From: Alloprevotella sp.
GTDB lineage: Bacteria > Bacteroidota > Bacteroidia > Bacteroidales > Muribaculaceae
DNA: 64,000 nucleotides
Assembly: GCA_023663135.1 (NCBI GenBank)
Contig: JAMPIE010000005.1
Location: forward strand, 50,968-114,967
Direction of reading: 5' to 3'
How positions within the stretch are numbered: position 1 is the stretch's first letter; each line of letters opens with the position of its first letter. The position numbers and the translations under genes are program-made. This document shows, in pieces, positions 1 to 9,115 of the stretch. Under the pieces are notes generated by a model that worked only from the letters and a program-made list of their open reading frames with translations, made no database searches and had not been told where the DNA came from.

Positions 1-78
1 TTCCACTCTGCTCTGGCCGCCACCGATGCCTCCATTGCCCTCGGACAGGCTTATGTGGCAGCCGCCCTCCGAGCCTGA
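1..78 (+). CDS. C-terminal end of an unidentified protein (cut by window edge)
   Basis: Frame 1 is open from the first base and ends in TGA, giving 25 residues with an alanine-rich helix that ends AYVAAALRA. The helix resembles the last helix of PfkB/ThiD-type sugar or HMP kinases (…AxxYVxxAL…), but so little is visible that this is only a guess. Two hairpin terminators follow directly, which supports a real gene end here. Confidence 0.4.
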   Translation, partial: FHSALAATDASIALGQAYVAAALRA

Positions 79-98
79 ATCTTCTCTCTATAAGCCTT

Positions 99-132
99 TG
101 GCCCCGCGTCAATTCTCCCTGCCGCGGGGCCA
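99..132 (+). terminator. hairpin downstream of the first gene
   Basis: A perfect 10-bp GC-rich stem, tggccccgcg (99-108) with cgcggggcca (123-132), and a 14-nt loop. It lies 20 bp after the stop codon of the partial gene. No T-run follows immediately, so termination may rely on the next hairpin. Confidence 0.55.
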
Positions 133-150
133 GGCGTTTCTATGCCTCTA

Positions 151-191
151 AAAAATGCAAGGGCCGTCATCGCGACGGCCCTTGCATTTTT
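151..191. terminator. strong bidirectional intrinsic terminator
   Basis: An 18-bp perfect inverted repeat (151-168 with 174-191) around a 5-nt loop, atcgc. The stem begins with five A and ends with five T, so it has an A-tract and U-tract for both strands. It isolates the response-regulator operon from the upstream gene. Confidence 0.85.
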
Positions 192-323
192 AACCTTAAA
201 TCTAATACCATGAAAAAACACAGTGCAAATAAATATTACACCTTTACAACATATCAACCACCAAATGGTTTACCCCTTTAGCGCCTTTAACATTCGTTAA
301 CAGAGATGGTGCTCTTTTTTTTG

Positions 324-331
324 TACTTTTG
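324..331 (+). promoter_or_regulatory. -7 element for the two-component operon
   Basis: TACTTTTG matches the Bacteroidetes -7 consensus TAnnTTTG and lies 85 bp before the response-regulator ATG. No clear TTTG is found 19-21 bp upstream. The rest of 192-416 is AT-rich with no gene that I can support. Confidence 0.45.
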
Positions 332-416
332 GCCAGACTATTGGGCGGTCACTGGTTCTCCAATCCTCATTGACCGCTCCTTTTTAGCCCTTACATTTTC
401 CCGCTCAGACACTTAT

Positions 417-1133
417 ATGCAAACCCGAATATTAGTCATCGACGACGAAGAAGCGCTCTGCGAGATCCTTAAATACAATCTTGAGAAGGAAGGATTTGAG
501 GTCGACACCGCCTACAGTGCCGAGGAAGCACTGGAGATGGACCTCAAGCTCTACGACCTCTTCATCGTAGACATCATGATGGAGCAGCTCAGCGGCTTTG
601 ACTTCGCTAAACGCATTCGTTGGGACGGCTCTCCCACCGAGTTCACCCCCATAATATTTTGCTCCGCCCTCAATGGCGAAGACGACACCGTGATGGGCCT
701 CAACATCGGCGCCGACGACTATATCACTAAACCCTTCGTCATCTCCGAGGTTCTCGCCCGCGTCAGGGCCGTCCTCCGCCGCTCTCAGCCTCAGACGCGT
801 CCCACCGCTCAAGTGGAGGCCGCAGACATTTATGAGCCCGACGTCGCTTTCCATTCCCTACGCATAGACCAAAACGAGAAGCTATGCTATCTTGGCGACC
901 AGGAAGTGGCCCTCACCAAGACCGAATTCGACATCCTACTCTTCCTACTCACCCATCGCAATCGCATATACTCCCGCGAGGAAATCATCCGGCAAGTGTG
1001 GGCTAAGGATATGGTGGTCACCAACCGCACCATCGACACCAACATTGCTCGTCTGCGCAAGAAAATAGGCGAATATGGCAACAACATCGTCACTCGCCTC
1101 GGTTTCGGTTATGGCTTTAAGGAGACGACTTAA
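417..1133 (+). CDS. OmpR/PhoB-family response regulator
   Basis: 238 residues. An N-terminal receiver domain (about 3-120) has the acidic pair D9/D10, the phospho-acceptor D52 in FIVDIMM, the switch S83 and the invariant K105 in ITKPF. A C-terminal winged-helix DNA-binding domain (about 140-235) contains LTKTEFDILLFLL and the RTIDTNIARLRKKIG recognition helix. I start at 417 because MQTRILVIDDEE is the standard receiver beginning; an upstream in-frame start would add 37 unrelated residues and run through the promoter. The last 23 bp overlap the kinase gene, so the pair is translationally coupled. It is probably phosphorylated by that kinase; the stimulus cannot be read from sequence. Confidence 0.92.
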   Translation: MQTRILVIDDEEALCEILKYNLEKEGFEVDTAYSAEEALEMDLKLYDLFIVDIMMEQLSGFDFAKRIRWDGSPTEFTPIIFCSALNGEDDTVMGLNIGADDYITKPFVISEVLARVRAVLRRSQPQTRPTAQVEAADIYEPDVAFHSLRIDQNEKLCYLGDQEVALTKTEFDILLFLLTHRNRIYSREEIIRQVWAKDMVVTNRTIDTNIARLRKKIGEYGNNIVTRLGFGYGFKETT

Positions 1134-2652
1134 TTACGCCTGGCGACTCTTCCTCCCCGTAGTGCTCATCATATGGGTGCTTATGGCAGTTCTCGTATTC
1201 TATCACTACAAGAGCGAGACCGACTATCGCGCCCAAAACATCCGCAACCAGCTATCCCTCATCAACAATCGCATCATCGCCGCCTACGAGGAGGATATTG
1301 ACATCGAGCCGTTTATGAAGTTTATCTCTCGCTACTTCGACGACTCAGTCATTGACGATGTCATGGTCTCCGTCTACGACAACTCCACCGGTCGAACCAT
1401 CCACACCATTGGCCCAACTCCCTCCGATGCCGGTGTCATTGACATCAGCGACACCACCGTGGTCGACCCCGAAGAGATTCAGGTAGCCCGCCAATCTGGC
1501 GTAGGTATGTCGCAACGCATGATTGCCGACAAAATGTTTTATGTCTCGGCACGTCAGAGCAACGATGGCCGAATCACCGTCCATACTGCCCTCACCTTCT
1601 CCCCGGCTCTCTCCGATGCCCTCGCCGCAAAGCCAACGTTTTGGATCGTAGTGTCGCTCATCGCCGTAATAGCCACCATAATTGCTTATTATTCCGCACA
1701 ATACATGTCGCGAAGCGTAAGGCTTCTCAAAAACTTTGCCGATAATATTGAGGCCAACAACGGAGGAATCACCAATCTCCCCGACTTCCCCCACGATGAG
1801 CTCGGAGACATCTCAAGGCGCATCATCGAGCTGTATCGAGAGAAATCTGACGCCATCATTCGCTCCGAGAGGGAGCACGCTGTGGCTCTCAACGCCGTCC
1901 AGGAGCGAGCCCGACTCAAACGCCAACTCACCAACAATCTCAATCATGAACTCAAGACACCTATAGGCGTCATCAGAGGATACCTCGACACCATCCAAGA
2001 CAATCCCGACATGGACGAAGCCACTCTACGACGTTTTGTCGACCGTGCACATCAAAACGTTGAGCGTCTTTGCGCAATGCTCGAAGATGTGTCAACCATC
2101 ACACGTCTTGAGGAGGGTGTCAATAATATTCCTATGGAAGATGTTGATTTCCATGACCTCATATACAATCTCGAGCACGACCTCATAGCATCCGGCACTT
2201 GCGGAAACATGACCTTCAGCAACGACATCCCCCTCAACTGCCACGTCAGGGGCAATGCCTCCCTACTCATGTCTATGATTGGAAATCTGGCTCGCAACGC
2301 CGTGGCCCACTCCAAGGGCTCCGAGATGGGCATAAAGCTCATCATCGAGTCAAAGAAGTTTTACACCTTTGGCTTCTGGGACAATGGCCAAGGCGTTGAG
2401 ACCGAACATCTCAACCGTCTCTTTGAACGCTTCTACCGCATCGACTCCGGCCGTTCCCGCAAAGTGGGTGGCACAGGCCTCGGCCTCCCAATCGTCAAAA
2501 ACACCGTCGAAGCCCACAACGGCACCATCTCTGTCCACAATCGCGCCATCGGCGGCCTGGAGTTTATATTCACCCTCCCAAAGTTTGACGCCGACGATTC
2601 CGACAAAACCGCCGCCGACAATGACAACGACCCCATCGACGGCACCCTATAA
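1111..2652 (+). CDS. membrane sensor histidine kinase
   Basis: 513 residues. A transmembrane helix at about 13-33, a periplasmic sensor region to about 175, a second helix at about 177-197 and a HAMP-like linker precede the HisKA domain, whose phospho-accepting H279 sits in NHELKTP. The ATPase domain has an N box (GNLARNAVAH, 391-400), G1 (DNGQG, 424-428), F box (LFERFYRID) and G2 (GGTGLGL, 453-459), so all catalytic motifs are intact. I use the ATG at 1111, inside the end of the response-regulator gene, because it gives a short basic N-terminus before the first helix. Its stop codon overlaps the stop of the convergent gene in the hexamer ctataa. Confidence 0.92.
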   Translation: MALRRRLNYAWRLFLPVVLIIWVLMAVLVFYHYKSETDYRAQNIRNQLSLINNRIIAAYEEDIDIEPFMKFISRYFDDSVIDDVMVSVYDNSTGRTIHTIGPTPSDAGVIDISDTTVVDPEEIQVARQSGVGMSQRMIADKMFYVSARQSNDGRITVHTALTFSPALSDALAAKPTFWIVVSLIAVIATIIAYYSAQYMSRSVRLLKNFADNIEANNGGITNLPDFPHDELGDISRRIIELYREKSDAIIRSEREHAVALNAVQERARLKRQLTNNLNHELKTPIGVIRGYLDTIQDNPDMDEATLRRFVDRAHQNVERLCAMLEDVSTITRLEEGVNNIPMEDVDFHDLIYNLEHDLIASGTCGNMTFSNDIPLNCHVRGNASLLMSMIGNLARNAVAHSKGSEMGIKLIIESKKFYTFGFWDNGQGVETEHLNRLFERFYRIDSGRSRKVGGTGLGLPIVKNTVEAHNGTISVHNRAIGGLEFIFTLPKFDADDSDKTAADNDNDPIDGTL

Positions 2653-3501
2653 GCTTCCACGCTCAAAAGCGTCGATGAAGCTCCCGGGAGTAACATTGAC
2701 TATCCTCACCCCCCGCCGGCGTGCATAGCGCTCTATCTCAAAGTAGCTCCTGAAGGCCACGTAAAAGCTATAGACCACCTCATGGAGCCTCACCCCCTTG
2801 TAGACCTGCGTCACACGAGCTTTCTCAGCCTCGCTTTCTGCGTAGAAATGGGGCTGGACACTCACCACCTCATTCCGATCATTCACCTCAAGAGTCTTCA
2901 TCCACGAATGGTCGGCCCCGGCCACATACACCCTCTTAAACCCAAGCCAAATGGCTATCATTAGCGACGGTATCATGACGTTGCGCGGCCTCGGCATCCC
3001 GAGCCTATAGTCATAAGCAAAGTCTTTCGCGGCGTCAAGACCTTCCACCGCCGTCATATTGAATGCCCTGACGGTGACATGGCTGTTACCCCCGGTAAAT
3101 CGCCGCGCAGCCTCAACAGCCACGCGAGGCACGTAGAGGGTCATCCCCCAATCTACTCTCCCCAAAGCCCGGCAAAGACGCTCCACTGCTTCCCCTCCAT
3201 TCCCCTCAAAGAAATGAGGATCGGCAAGCACATAATATGCAGGCCTCAACACAAAGAAATCATCTGTCAACGCAAAAAAATTGACGGCCAACAGCGCTCC
3301 GCTGCATAGCGCCTCGGGCGCTGAGTCTATTGTCGCTCGGAGCGACGGCCCGTTGCCGAGCACCACCAATGGCCGCCCCTGCGCCGCCTCCGGCGCCCGA
3401 CCGATTTCCACTCTGCGGCTACCCAGAGCCATCTTAGCCATACTCTTGGCCGTCGAGCCTATCTGGCTCAAAAGCCTCCCGGCCTTCTCTGCTGCTGACA
3501 T
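2647..3501 (-). CDS. DUF115/MptE-like protein of unknown substrate
   Basis: 284 residues, no signal peptide. The motif VVLGNGPSL near residues 46-54, the ADPHFF segment and VYVAGADHSWM near 191-201 are the signature of the DUF115 / 6-hydroxymethylpterin-pyrophosphokinase MptE-like group. In bacteria this group often sits in surface-glycan loci, where members are thought to act on nucleotide-sugar-type substrates. No glycan genes are next to this copy, so its role is open. A -7 element for it lies at 3525-3532. It converges on the histidine kinase gene with a 6-bp overlap. Family assignment is moderate; molecular function is unknown. Confidence 0.6.
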   Translation of the reverse strand: MSAAEKAGRLLSQIGSTAKSMAKMALGSRRVEIGRAPEAAQGRPLVVLGNGPSLRATIDSAPEALCSGALLAVNFFALTDDFFVLRPAYYVLADPHFFEGNGGEAVERLCRALGRVDWGMTLYVPRVAVEAARRFTGGNSHVTVRAFNMTAVEGLDAAKDFAYDYRLGMPRPRNVMIPSLMIAIWLGFKRVYVAGADHSWMKTLEVNDRNEVVSVQPHFYAESEAEKARVTQVYKGVRLHEVVYSFYVAFRSYFEIERYARRRGVRIVNVTPGSFIDAFERGSL

Positions 3502-3524
3502 ACCTTATTGATTGATTTATCGCG

Positions 3525-3532
3525 CAAAGGTA
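3525..3532 (-). promoter_or_regulatory. -7 element of the DUF115-like gene
   Basis: TACCTTTG read on the minus strand, 23 bp before the start codon at 3501. It is only 23 bp from the oppositely oriented -7 element of typA, so the two promoters must overlap in their upstream parts. Confidence 0.6.
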
Positions 3533-3555
3533 CACAAAAATCGCGATTTTTTGCT

Positions 3556-3563
3556 TACCTTTG
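3556..3563 (+). promoter_or_regulatory. -7 element of typA
   Basis: TACCTTTG, 70 bp before the typA ATG. It is divergent from the -7 element at 3525-3532; the stretch between them is AT-rich (…aaaaatcgcgattttt…) and forms a short palindrome around tcgcga. Confidence 0.65.
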
Positions 3564-3633
3564 TGCCATTATCCCGGGCCGATGACATCCATCACCCTCC
3601 GCCAATAGATACAATCATTTGACATACACCGCG

Positions 3634-5436
3634 ATGCAAAATATCCGCAACATTGCCATAATCGCCCACGTTGACCATGGCAAGACCACCCTGGTTGACA
3701 AAATGCTTCAAGCCGGACACCTCTTCCGCGACAATCAGGCCACAGGTGAGCTTATCCTCGACAACAACGACCTGGAGCGCGAGAGGGGCATCACCATCCT
3801 CTCCAAAAATGTCTCCATCAACTATCGCGGTAACAAGATTAACATCATCGACACTCCCGGCCACGCCGACTTCGGCGGCGAGGTGGAGCGTGTGCTCAAC
3901 ATGGCCGACGGTTGTCTCCTCCTCGTCGATGCCTTTGAGGGACCTATGCCTCAGACCCGCTTCGTCCTCCAAAAGGCTCTCCAAATGGGCCTCAAGCCGG
4001 TAGTCGTCATCAATAAGGTCGACAAGCCCAACTGCCGTCCCGACGAGGTGCAAGAGATGGTCTTTGACCTAATGTTTAACCTCGACGCCACCGAAGACCA
4101 GCTCGACTTCCCCACCGTCTACGGCTCAGCAAAGCAAGGATGGATGAGCCTCGACTGGCACAAGCCCACCGACAACATCACCGCCGTCCTCGACACCATC
4201 ATCGACACCATCCCCGCACCGGCCACCCTCGAAGGTCCGGCACAGATGGTCATCACCTCGCTCGACTTCTCGTCATACGTGGGCCGTATCGCAATCGGAC
4301 GTGTCCACCGAGGCACCATCCGCGAAGGCATGGACATAGCCCTAATGAAACGCGATGGCTCCATATCAAAGCAGCGCATCAAGGAACTCCACACCTTTGA
4401 AGGCATGGGGCGCAAAAAAGTCCAAAGCGTCGACAGCGGCGACATCTGCGCCATCGTTGGACTCGACGACTTCGAAATTGGCGACACCGTGGCCGACCTC
4501 GCCACCCCAGAAGCCCTCCCTCGCATCGCCATCGACGAGCCCACGATGTCAATGACCTTCACCATCAACGACTCCCCATTCTTTGGCCGCGACGGCAAAT
4601 ATGTCACATCTCGACATATCGGCGACCGTCTCACCCGCGAGCTCGACCGCAATCTCGCCCTGCGCGTGGAGCGCAAGCTCGACGCCGACGGCGTCTGGAC
4701 CGTCTTTGGACGTGGTGTCCTCCATCTATCCGTCCTCATCGAGACCATGCGACGCGAAGGCTATGAGCTACAAGTAGGCCAGCCACAGGTCATCATCAAA
4801 GAGATCGACGGCGTCAAATGCGAGCCCGTAGAGCTCCTCACCATCAACGTTCCCGAAGAATACTCCTCCAAGATGATCGACATGGTCACCCGACGTAAAG
4901 GCGACCTCACTGCCATGTCAACTCAAAACGACCGAGTGCAGCTTGAGTTCAACATCCCCTCCCGCGGCATCATCGGCCTCCGCAACAATGTGCTCACCGC
5001 CTCCGCCGGCGAAGCCATCATGGCCCACCGCTTCCTCGAATACCAGCCCTGGAAAGGCGACATCGAGCGTCGCACCAACGGCTCACTCATAGCCATGGAA
5101 GCCGGGACAGCCTACGCCTACGCCATCGACAAGCTCCAAGACCGCGGACGCTTCTTCATCTTCCCGCAAGAAGAAGTATATGCCGGACAGGTAGTCGGCG
5201 AGAGCGCCAAAGACAAAGACATCGTCATCAACGTCACCAAGTCAAAGAAGCTCACCAACATGCGTGCCTCAGGTGCCGACGACAAAGCCAAGATTGTGCC
5301 TCCCGTTGTCTTCTCCCTCGAAGAAGCCCTCGAATACATCAAAGAAGACGAATACGTCGAAGTGACACCCCACCACATCCGCCTCCGCAAAATCATCCTC
5401 GACGACCTCGAGCGCAAACGCGCCAACCGCGACTAA
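3634..5436 (+). CDS. typA: translational GTPase TypA/BipA
   Basis: 600 residues, the normal length for BipA. The GTPase domain starts at once: [19 protein letters not shown] with the P-loop at 12-19, then the RERGITI switch I, DTPGHADF (G3) and NKVDKP (G4). EF-G-like domains II, III and V follow and the C-terminal BipA domain contains the NMRASG segment. This ribosome-associated GTPase acts in 50S assembly and in growth under stress or cold. A TTG 15 bp upstream would also be in frame, but the ATG matches the family start. It stands alone behind its own promoter. Confidence 0.96.
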   Translation: MQNIRNIAIIAHVDHGKTTLVDKMLQAGHLFRDNQATGELILDNNDLERERGITILSKNVSINYRGNKINIIDTPGHADFGGEVERVLNMADGCLLLVDAFEGPMPQTRFVLQKALQMGLKPVVVINKVDKPNCRPDEVQEMVFDLMFNLDATEDQLDFPTVYGSAKQGWMSLDWHKPTDNITAVLDTIIDTIPAPATLEGPAQMVITSLDFSSYVGRIAIGRVHRGTIREGMDIALMKRDGSISKQRIKELHTFEGMGRKKVQSVDSGDICAIVGLDDFEIGDTVADLATPEALPRIAIDEPTMSMTFTINDSPFFGRDGKYVTSRHIGDRLTRELDRNLALRVERKLDADGVWTVFGRGVLHLSVLIETMRREGYELQVGQPQVIIKEIDGVKCEPVELLTINVPEEYSSKMIDMVTRRKGDLTAMSTQNDRVQLEFNIPSRGIIGLRNNVLTASAGEAIMAHRFLEYQPWKGDIERRTNGSLIAMEAGTAYAYAIDKLQDRGRFFIFPQEEVYAGQVVGESAKDKDIVINVTKSKKLTNMRASGADDKAKIVPPVVFSLEEALEYIKEDEYVEVTPHHIRLRKIILDDLERKRANRD

Positions 5437-5444
5437 CCTTTTTC

Positions 5445-6434
5445 TCACTCTCTTACGCCATCGGCCTCGGCTTCGTCTGGAGCCGAGGCCATGGCGTCTT
5501 TGTCGTAGCGGTCATAGGCGTCGACGATGCGCTGCACCAGCGGGTGGCGCACTATGTCTTTGCGGTCATAGTCCACTCGGCCTATCCCCGGCACTCCCTT
5601 CAATACTTTCAAGACATGGATGAGGCCTGAAGGGATGGATCGCGGCAAGTCTATCTGCGTCACGTCGCCCGTCACTATCATCTTGCCATTCATGCCCAAG
5701 CGCGTCAAAAACATCTTAATCTGGTGGGTGGTGGTATTCTGGGCTTCGTCGAGCACTATAACCGCATCGTTGAGTGTGCGCCCGCGCATAAAGGCCAGCG
5801 GAGCTATCTGTATCACTCCCGTCTCCATATACTCCTTAAGCTTGGCTTGTGGGATCATATCCTCCAAAGCGTCATAGAGCGGCTGCAGATAGGGATCTAT
5901 CTTGTCTTTCATGTCGCCGGGAAGAAAGCCGAGCTTCTCGCCAGCCTCCACAGCCGGGCGCGACAAAATGATGCGTCTCACCTCCTTATTTTTCAGTGCC
6001 CTTACAGCCAAAGCTATGGCTATATAAGTCTTGCCCGTGCCTGCCGGGCCGAGGGCAAAGGTAAGGTCGTTGGTATTAAACGACTCCACCATGCGGTGTT
6101 GGTTGGCGTTGCGAGCCGAGATGGGCTTGCCGTTGATGCCAAAGATAATCATGCCGTCGTGGGCCTTCGCCTCCTTGGGGGTCTCCCCGCGGGCAGCCTC
6201 TATGATGGCATCCTCCGTCAATGAGTTGTGGCGCGAGCAATATTCCTCCATGCGTCTTATGGCCAGCTCAAACTCAGCCGTCTCCCCTTCCTCGCCTATC
6301 ACCTTTATCACCTGACCGCGAGCCGCTATGCGAAGCTTGGGGAAGAGATTGCGGATAAGCTGCATGTTGGCGTTATTGACACCATAGAAGGAAGCCGGGT
6401 CGGCTGAGTCGATGATCACGAGACGCTCTATCAT
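5445..6434 (-). CDS. phoH: PhoH-family ATPase
   Basis: 329 residues. An N-terminal KH-like segment (about 1-80) precedes the PhoH ATPase domain with Walker A GPAGTGKT at 129-136 and Walker B VIVLDEAQN. The C-terminal part carries GDVTQIDLP and the SGLIHV segment seen in PhoH/PhoL proteins. Homologues (YbeZ) work with the endoribonuclease YbeY in rRNA and RNA quality control; ybeY is not visible in this window. The start at 6434 gives the usual MIERLVIIDS beginning. The 3' end is 8 bp from the convergent typA stop with no room for a terminator between them. Confidence 0.93.
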   Translation of the reverse strand: MIERLVIIDSADPASFYGVNNANMQLIRNLFPKLRIAARGQVIKVIGEEGETAEFELAIRRMEEYCSRHNSLTEDAIIEAARGETPKEAKAHDGMIIFGINGKPISARNANQHRMVESFNTNDLTFALGPAGTGKTYIAIALAVRALKNKEVRRIILSRPAVEAGEKLGFLPGDMKDKIDPYLQPLYDALEDMIPQAKLKEYMETGVIQIAPLAFMRGRTLNDAVIVLDEAQNTTTHQIKMFLTRLGMNGKMIVTGDVTQIDLPRSIPSGLIHVLKVLKGVPGIGRVDYDRKDIVRHPLVQRIVDAYDRYDKDAMASAPDEAEADGVRE

Positions 6435-6481
6435 ATACTTGACGGTGATGGATGGAGGTTATCTTTTATTTTTATAATGCG

Positions 6482-6489
6482 CAAAGTTA
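6482..6489 (-). promoter_or_regulatory. -7 element of phoH
   Basis: TAACTTTG on the minus strand, 47 bp before the phoH start. Just upstream on that strand the sequence holds short repeats (agttaagttaag on the plus strand). Confidence 0.55.
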
Positions 6490-6552
6490 AGTTAAGTTTA
6501 GCGCAAGGTGAAATTTTATCCCCTTTTTTATCCTCCTTTTCTTTTTTATCCC

Positions 6553-6560
6553 TACATTTG
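6553..6560 (+). promoter_or_regulatory. -7 element of the 6587-9867 operon
   Basis: TACATTTG, 26 bp before the ATG at 6587. The upstream sequence is T-rich (cttttcttttttatc) without a clear TTTG at the -33 position. Confidence 0.6.
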
Positions 6561-6586
6561 CACAATACATTCCTCAGATAACTCTT

Positions 6587-6964
6587 ATGGACGATGCTTT
6601 AAAAAAGTGTATGGCCTCCGACTGTGATGGCCTCCTCACTTATGAATATATAGCCAATCACATCGGGCAATGCGCCGACGAAATGCCTGCTTTGGTCGAT
6701 AATATGATACGCGTCGACCTGACCGGCCAGTTTCTGGTGAGCGCAGCCCGATATCTCGCCGCCATCGACCGTCAGGCCTACGATGACGAAATTAATCGCC
6801 TCGTGGCTGCCGCCATCGACCGCGACCGCGAGCGCCGTTTCATCGCCGACCTCCTCCCCTCCCTTTGGGGCGACGACTATGCCGACCGAGCCAATGAGCT
6901 ATCGGCTGCCGACAATAACTTCCGCCGCATCTACAAGCGTATTGTCCCATCCTCCCCTATCTGA
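6587..6964 (+). CDS. small cytoplasmic protein of unknown function
   Basis: 125 residues, no signal peptide or membrane segment. The composition suggests an all-helical protein: helices around MDDALKKCMASDC, TYEYIANHI, EMPALVDNMI, FLVSAARYLAAI and YDDEINRLVAAAI, followed by an arginine-rich stretch. I do not recognise a named domain. It is the first gene of a run followed within 19 bp by the secreted cyclophilin, then M16 peptidase and TrmN6, so it is probably cotranscribed with them. The promoter element 26 bp upstream and the normal codon use support it as real. Confidence 0.7.
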   Translation: MDDALKKCMASDCDGLLTYEYIANHIGQCADEMPALVDNMIRVDLTGQFLVSAARYLAAIDRQAYDDEINRLVAAAIDRDRERRFIADLLPSLWGDDYADRANELSAADNNFRRIYKRIVPSSPI

Positions 6965-6983
6965 CCCCTCACTTCCTTTTACA

Positions 6984-7871
6984 ATGACCTCACTTCGCAA
7001 CGCCGCTTTAGCCGCCATCTTGCTGCCGGCGGCAGTCTTTGCAGTCAATCAAGCACCCTCAGCTATGGACCATAACACCACCCCCCTCGTCAACGAATCC
7101 ATTGCCCCCAAGGAAGATGTCATCGTAGAGATGAACACCTCCATGGGCCCCGTCAAGCTCCTCCTTTACGGCGACACCCCCCGTCATCTCGACAATTTTG
7201 TCAAGCTCGCCTCCGAGGGCTTCTATGATGGCCTCCTTTTCCATCGCGTCATCAACGAATTTATGGTGCAAGGCGGCGACCCCGACTCGCGAAATGCCTC
7301 TTCGGGCGCACGTCTCGGTGCCGGCGATGTAGACTATCAGATCGATGCTGAGATTGTCTATCCTCGTCATTTCCACAAGCGCGGCGCTCTGGCCGCTGCC
7401 CGTCAGGGCGACTCGGTCAACCCGGAAAAGAAGTCGAGCGGCTCGCAGTTTTATATCGTCACAGGCAAGACCTACACCGATGCACAGCTCGATCAGATGG
7501 AGCAGCGTCTCAACCTCAATAAGCAAAAGGAGATCTTTGACTCGCTGGTCTCGGCCCGGCATGACTCCATCATGGCTATGAGGCGCAATCGCGACCAGGC
7601 CGCCCTTCAGGCCCTCCAAGAGAAGCTCGTGGCTCAAAGCGCCGAGGAGCTCGCCAAAGCCCCGGTGAAGTTCACCCCCGAGCAACGCGAGGCCTACACC
7701 ACCGTCGGAGGCACTCCCCACCTCGACAACGCCTATACCGTCTATGGCGAGGTGATTGAGGGCATGGATGTCATCGATGCCATCCAGAAGGCCGAGACCG
7801 ACCCCTCCGACCGACCCCTCTCCGACATCCGCATCCTATCCATGAAGGTTGAAGGCCCGGCCAAGAAATGA
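6984..7871 (+). CDS. secreted cyclophilin-type peptidyl-prolyl isomerase
   Basis: 295 residues. A signal peptide (MTSLRNAALAAILLPAAVFA) puts it in the periplasm. The cyclophilin fold spans about 48-290, with FHRVINEFMVQGGDP containing the catalytic Arg of the FHR motif and SGSQFYIVTG as the substrate-binding strand. An insertion of about 80 residues (roughly 160-235, charged, helical, EQRLNLNKQKEIFDSL…) splits the domain before HLDNAYTVYGEV, as in Bacteroidetes homologues. I start at 6984 because only this start gives the signal peptide; the longer in-frame reading uses bases of the preceding gene. Its stop overlaps the next start as ATGA. Confidence 0.9.
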   Translation: MTSLRNAALAAILLPAAVFAVNQAPSAMDHNTTPLVNESIAPKEDVIVEMNTSMGPVKLLLYGDTPRHLDNFVKLASEGFYDGLLFHRVINEFMVQGGDPDSRNASSGARLGAGDVDYQIDAEIVYPRHFHKRGALAAARQGDSVNPEKKSSGSQFYIVTGKTYTDAQLDQMEQRLNLNKQKEIFDSLVSARHDSIMAMRRNRDQAALQALQEKLVAQSAEELAKAPVKFTPEQREAYTTVGGTPHLDNAYTVYGEVIEGMDVIDAIQKAETDPSDRPLSDIRILSMKVEGPAKK

Positions 7872-9115
7872 CTGAAATACATCGGGCTACCCTTGCCAAC
7901 GGACTTAAGGTTCTCGTCCACCCCGACCGCAACACGTCGATGGTGGTCCTTGACACTCTTTATAATGTAGGGTCGCGCGACGAGTCACCCATCCACACCG
8001 GCATGGCTCACCTCTTTGAGCACCTAATGTTTGGCGGTTCAGCCAATGTCCCCGACTTTGACCGTGCCGTGGAGCATGCCGGAGGCATCAACAATGCCTG
8101 GACCTCTGAAGACTTCACCAACTTCTACACTGTGATGCCTGCCCAAAACGTCGAGACAGCGTTCTGGGTCGAAAGCGACCGCATGCTCGCGCCTAACCTC
8201 GATGCCCATTCGCTCGACATCCAGCGCAAGGTGGTCATTGAGGAATTTAAGCAGACTTGCCTCAACACCCCCTATGGCGACGTGAGACACCATCTTCTCG
8301 CCCTGGCCTACCGTTCCCACCCCTACCGATGGCCCACTCTCGGCATCTCCCCCGACCACGTTGCAGCCGCCACAGAGGAGGATGTCCGCGCCTTCTTCAA
8401 CTCCCACTACGCCCCAAACAACGCCATTCTATCCATCTCCGGAAACATTGAGCCCTCTCGCGCCTTTGACCTCGCCGAAAAATATTATGGCGACATCCAA
8501 AAGCGAGCGATTGCCCCTCGCACTTACCTGCCTGAGCCCCCTGTCACTGAGCCGCGCCGACTGACGGTTCACGGCGATGTGCCCCACACCGCCATCGTCA
8601 TCGCCTTCCATATGGCCCCTGTAACATCGCCCGACTATGTGGTGACCGACATCATCTCCGACATCCTCGCCAACGGCCAATCAAGCCGCCTCATCACCGA
8701 GGTGGTGATCCCCGATAATGTGGTCTCTTCGGCCGCCGCCAGCATCTCCGGCAATCAAGAGACCGGCCTATTGCTCGTTCAAGCCATCCTCAAAGAGTCT
8801 ACGCCCCAGGCTGTGACCCAAGCCGAGGAGCTCATATGGCAGCAGCTCCACCGCCTGGCTCAGGAGGAGCCCGACCCCATGGAGCTCAAGAGATGCACCG
8901 CTCGATATGCCGCCAACATAGCCTTCGACCAGATGAAATACAAGAGCATTGCCGAAGAAATTGCTATCGCCGAGCTCAACGGCATCGACATCGACTCTCG
9001 CATTGACCGCTACCGCGCCGTCTCCCCGGCTCGCATCCGCCAGGTGGCCTCGTCCATCCTACGCCCCGAGAAGTCCATCACCCTCATCTACGCGCCAAAC
9101 GGCTCCTCTTTATAA
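7868..9115 (+). CDS. M16-family zinc peptidase (single-domain)
   Basis: 415 residues without signal peptide. The inverted zinc motif HLFEH is at 48-52 and a downstream glutamate in VVIEEFKQ supplies the third ligand. A second, inactive-like lobe fills the C-terminal half, so the length equals one M16B half-unit of about 400-450 residues. The family degrades peptides or processes precursors; substrates here are unknown. It is coupled to the cyclophilin (ATGA) and to trmN6 (TAATG). A second single-unit M16 peptidase, with HFVEH, is at 45957. Confidence 0.9.
   Translation: MTEIHRATLANGLKVLVHPDRNTSMVVLDTLYNVGSRDESPIHTGMAHLFEHLMFGGSANVPDFDRAVEHAGGINNAWTSEDFTNFYTVMPAQNVETAFWVESDRMLAPNLDAHSLDIQRKVVIEEFKQTCLNTPYGDVRHHLLALAYRSHPYRWPTLGISPDHVAAATEEDVRAFFNSHYAPNNAILSISGNIEPSRAFDLAEKYYGDIQKRAIAPRTYLPEPPVTEPRRLTVHGDVPHTAIVIAFHMAPVTSPDYVVTDIISDILANGQSSRLITEVVIPDNVVSSAAASISGNQETGLLLVQAILKESTPQAVTQAEELIWQQLHRLAQEEPDPMELKRCTARYAANIAFDQMKYKSIAEEIAIAELNGIDIDSRIDRYRAVSPARIRQVASSILRPEKSITLIYAPNGSSL

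Noticed and set aside
417..2652. Naming the two-component pair RprY/RprX or PhoB/PhoR
   Set aside because: Domain order and lengths fit several Bacteroidales pairs; no sequence feature here decides between them.
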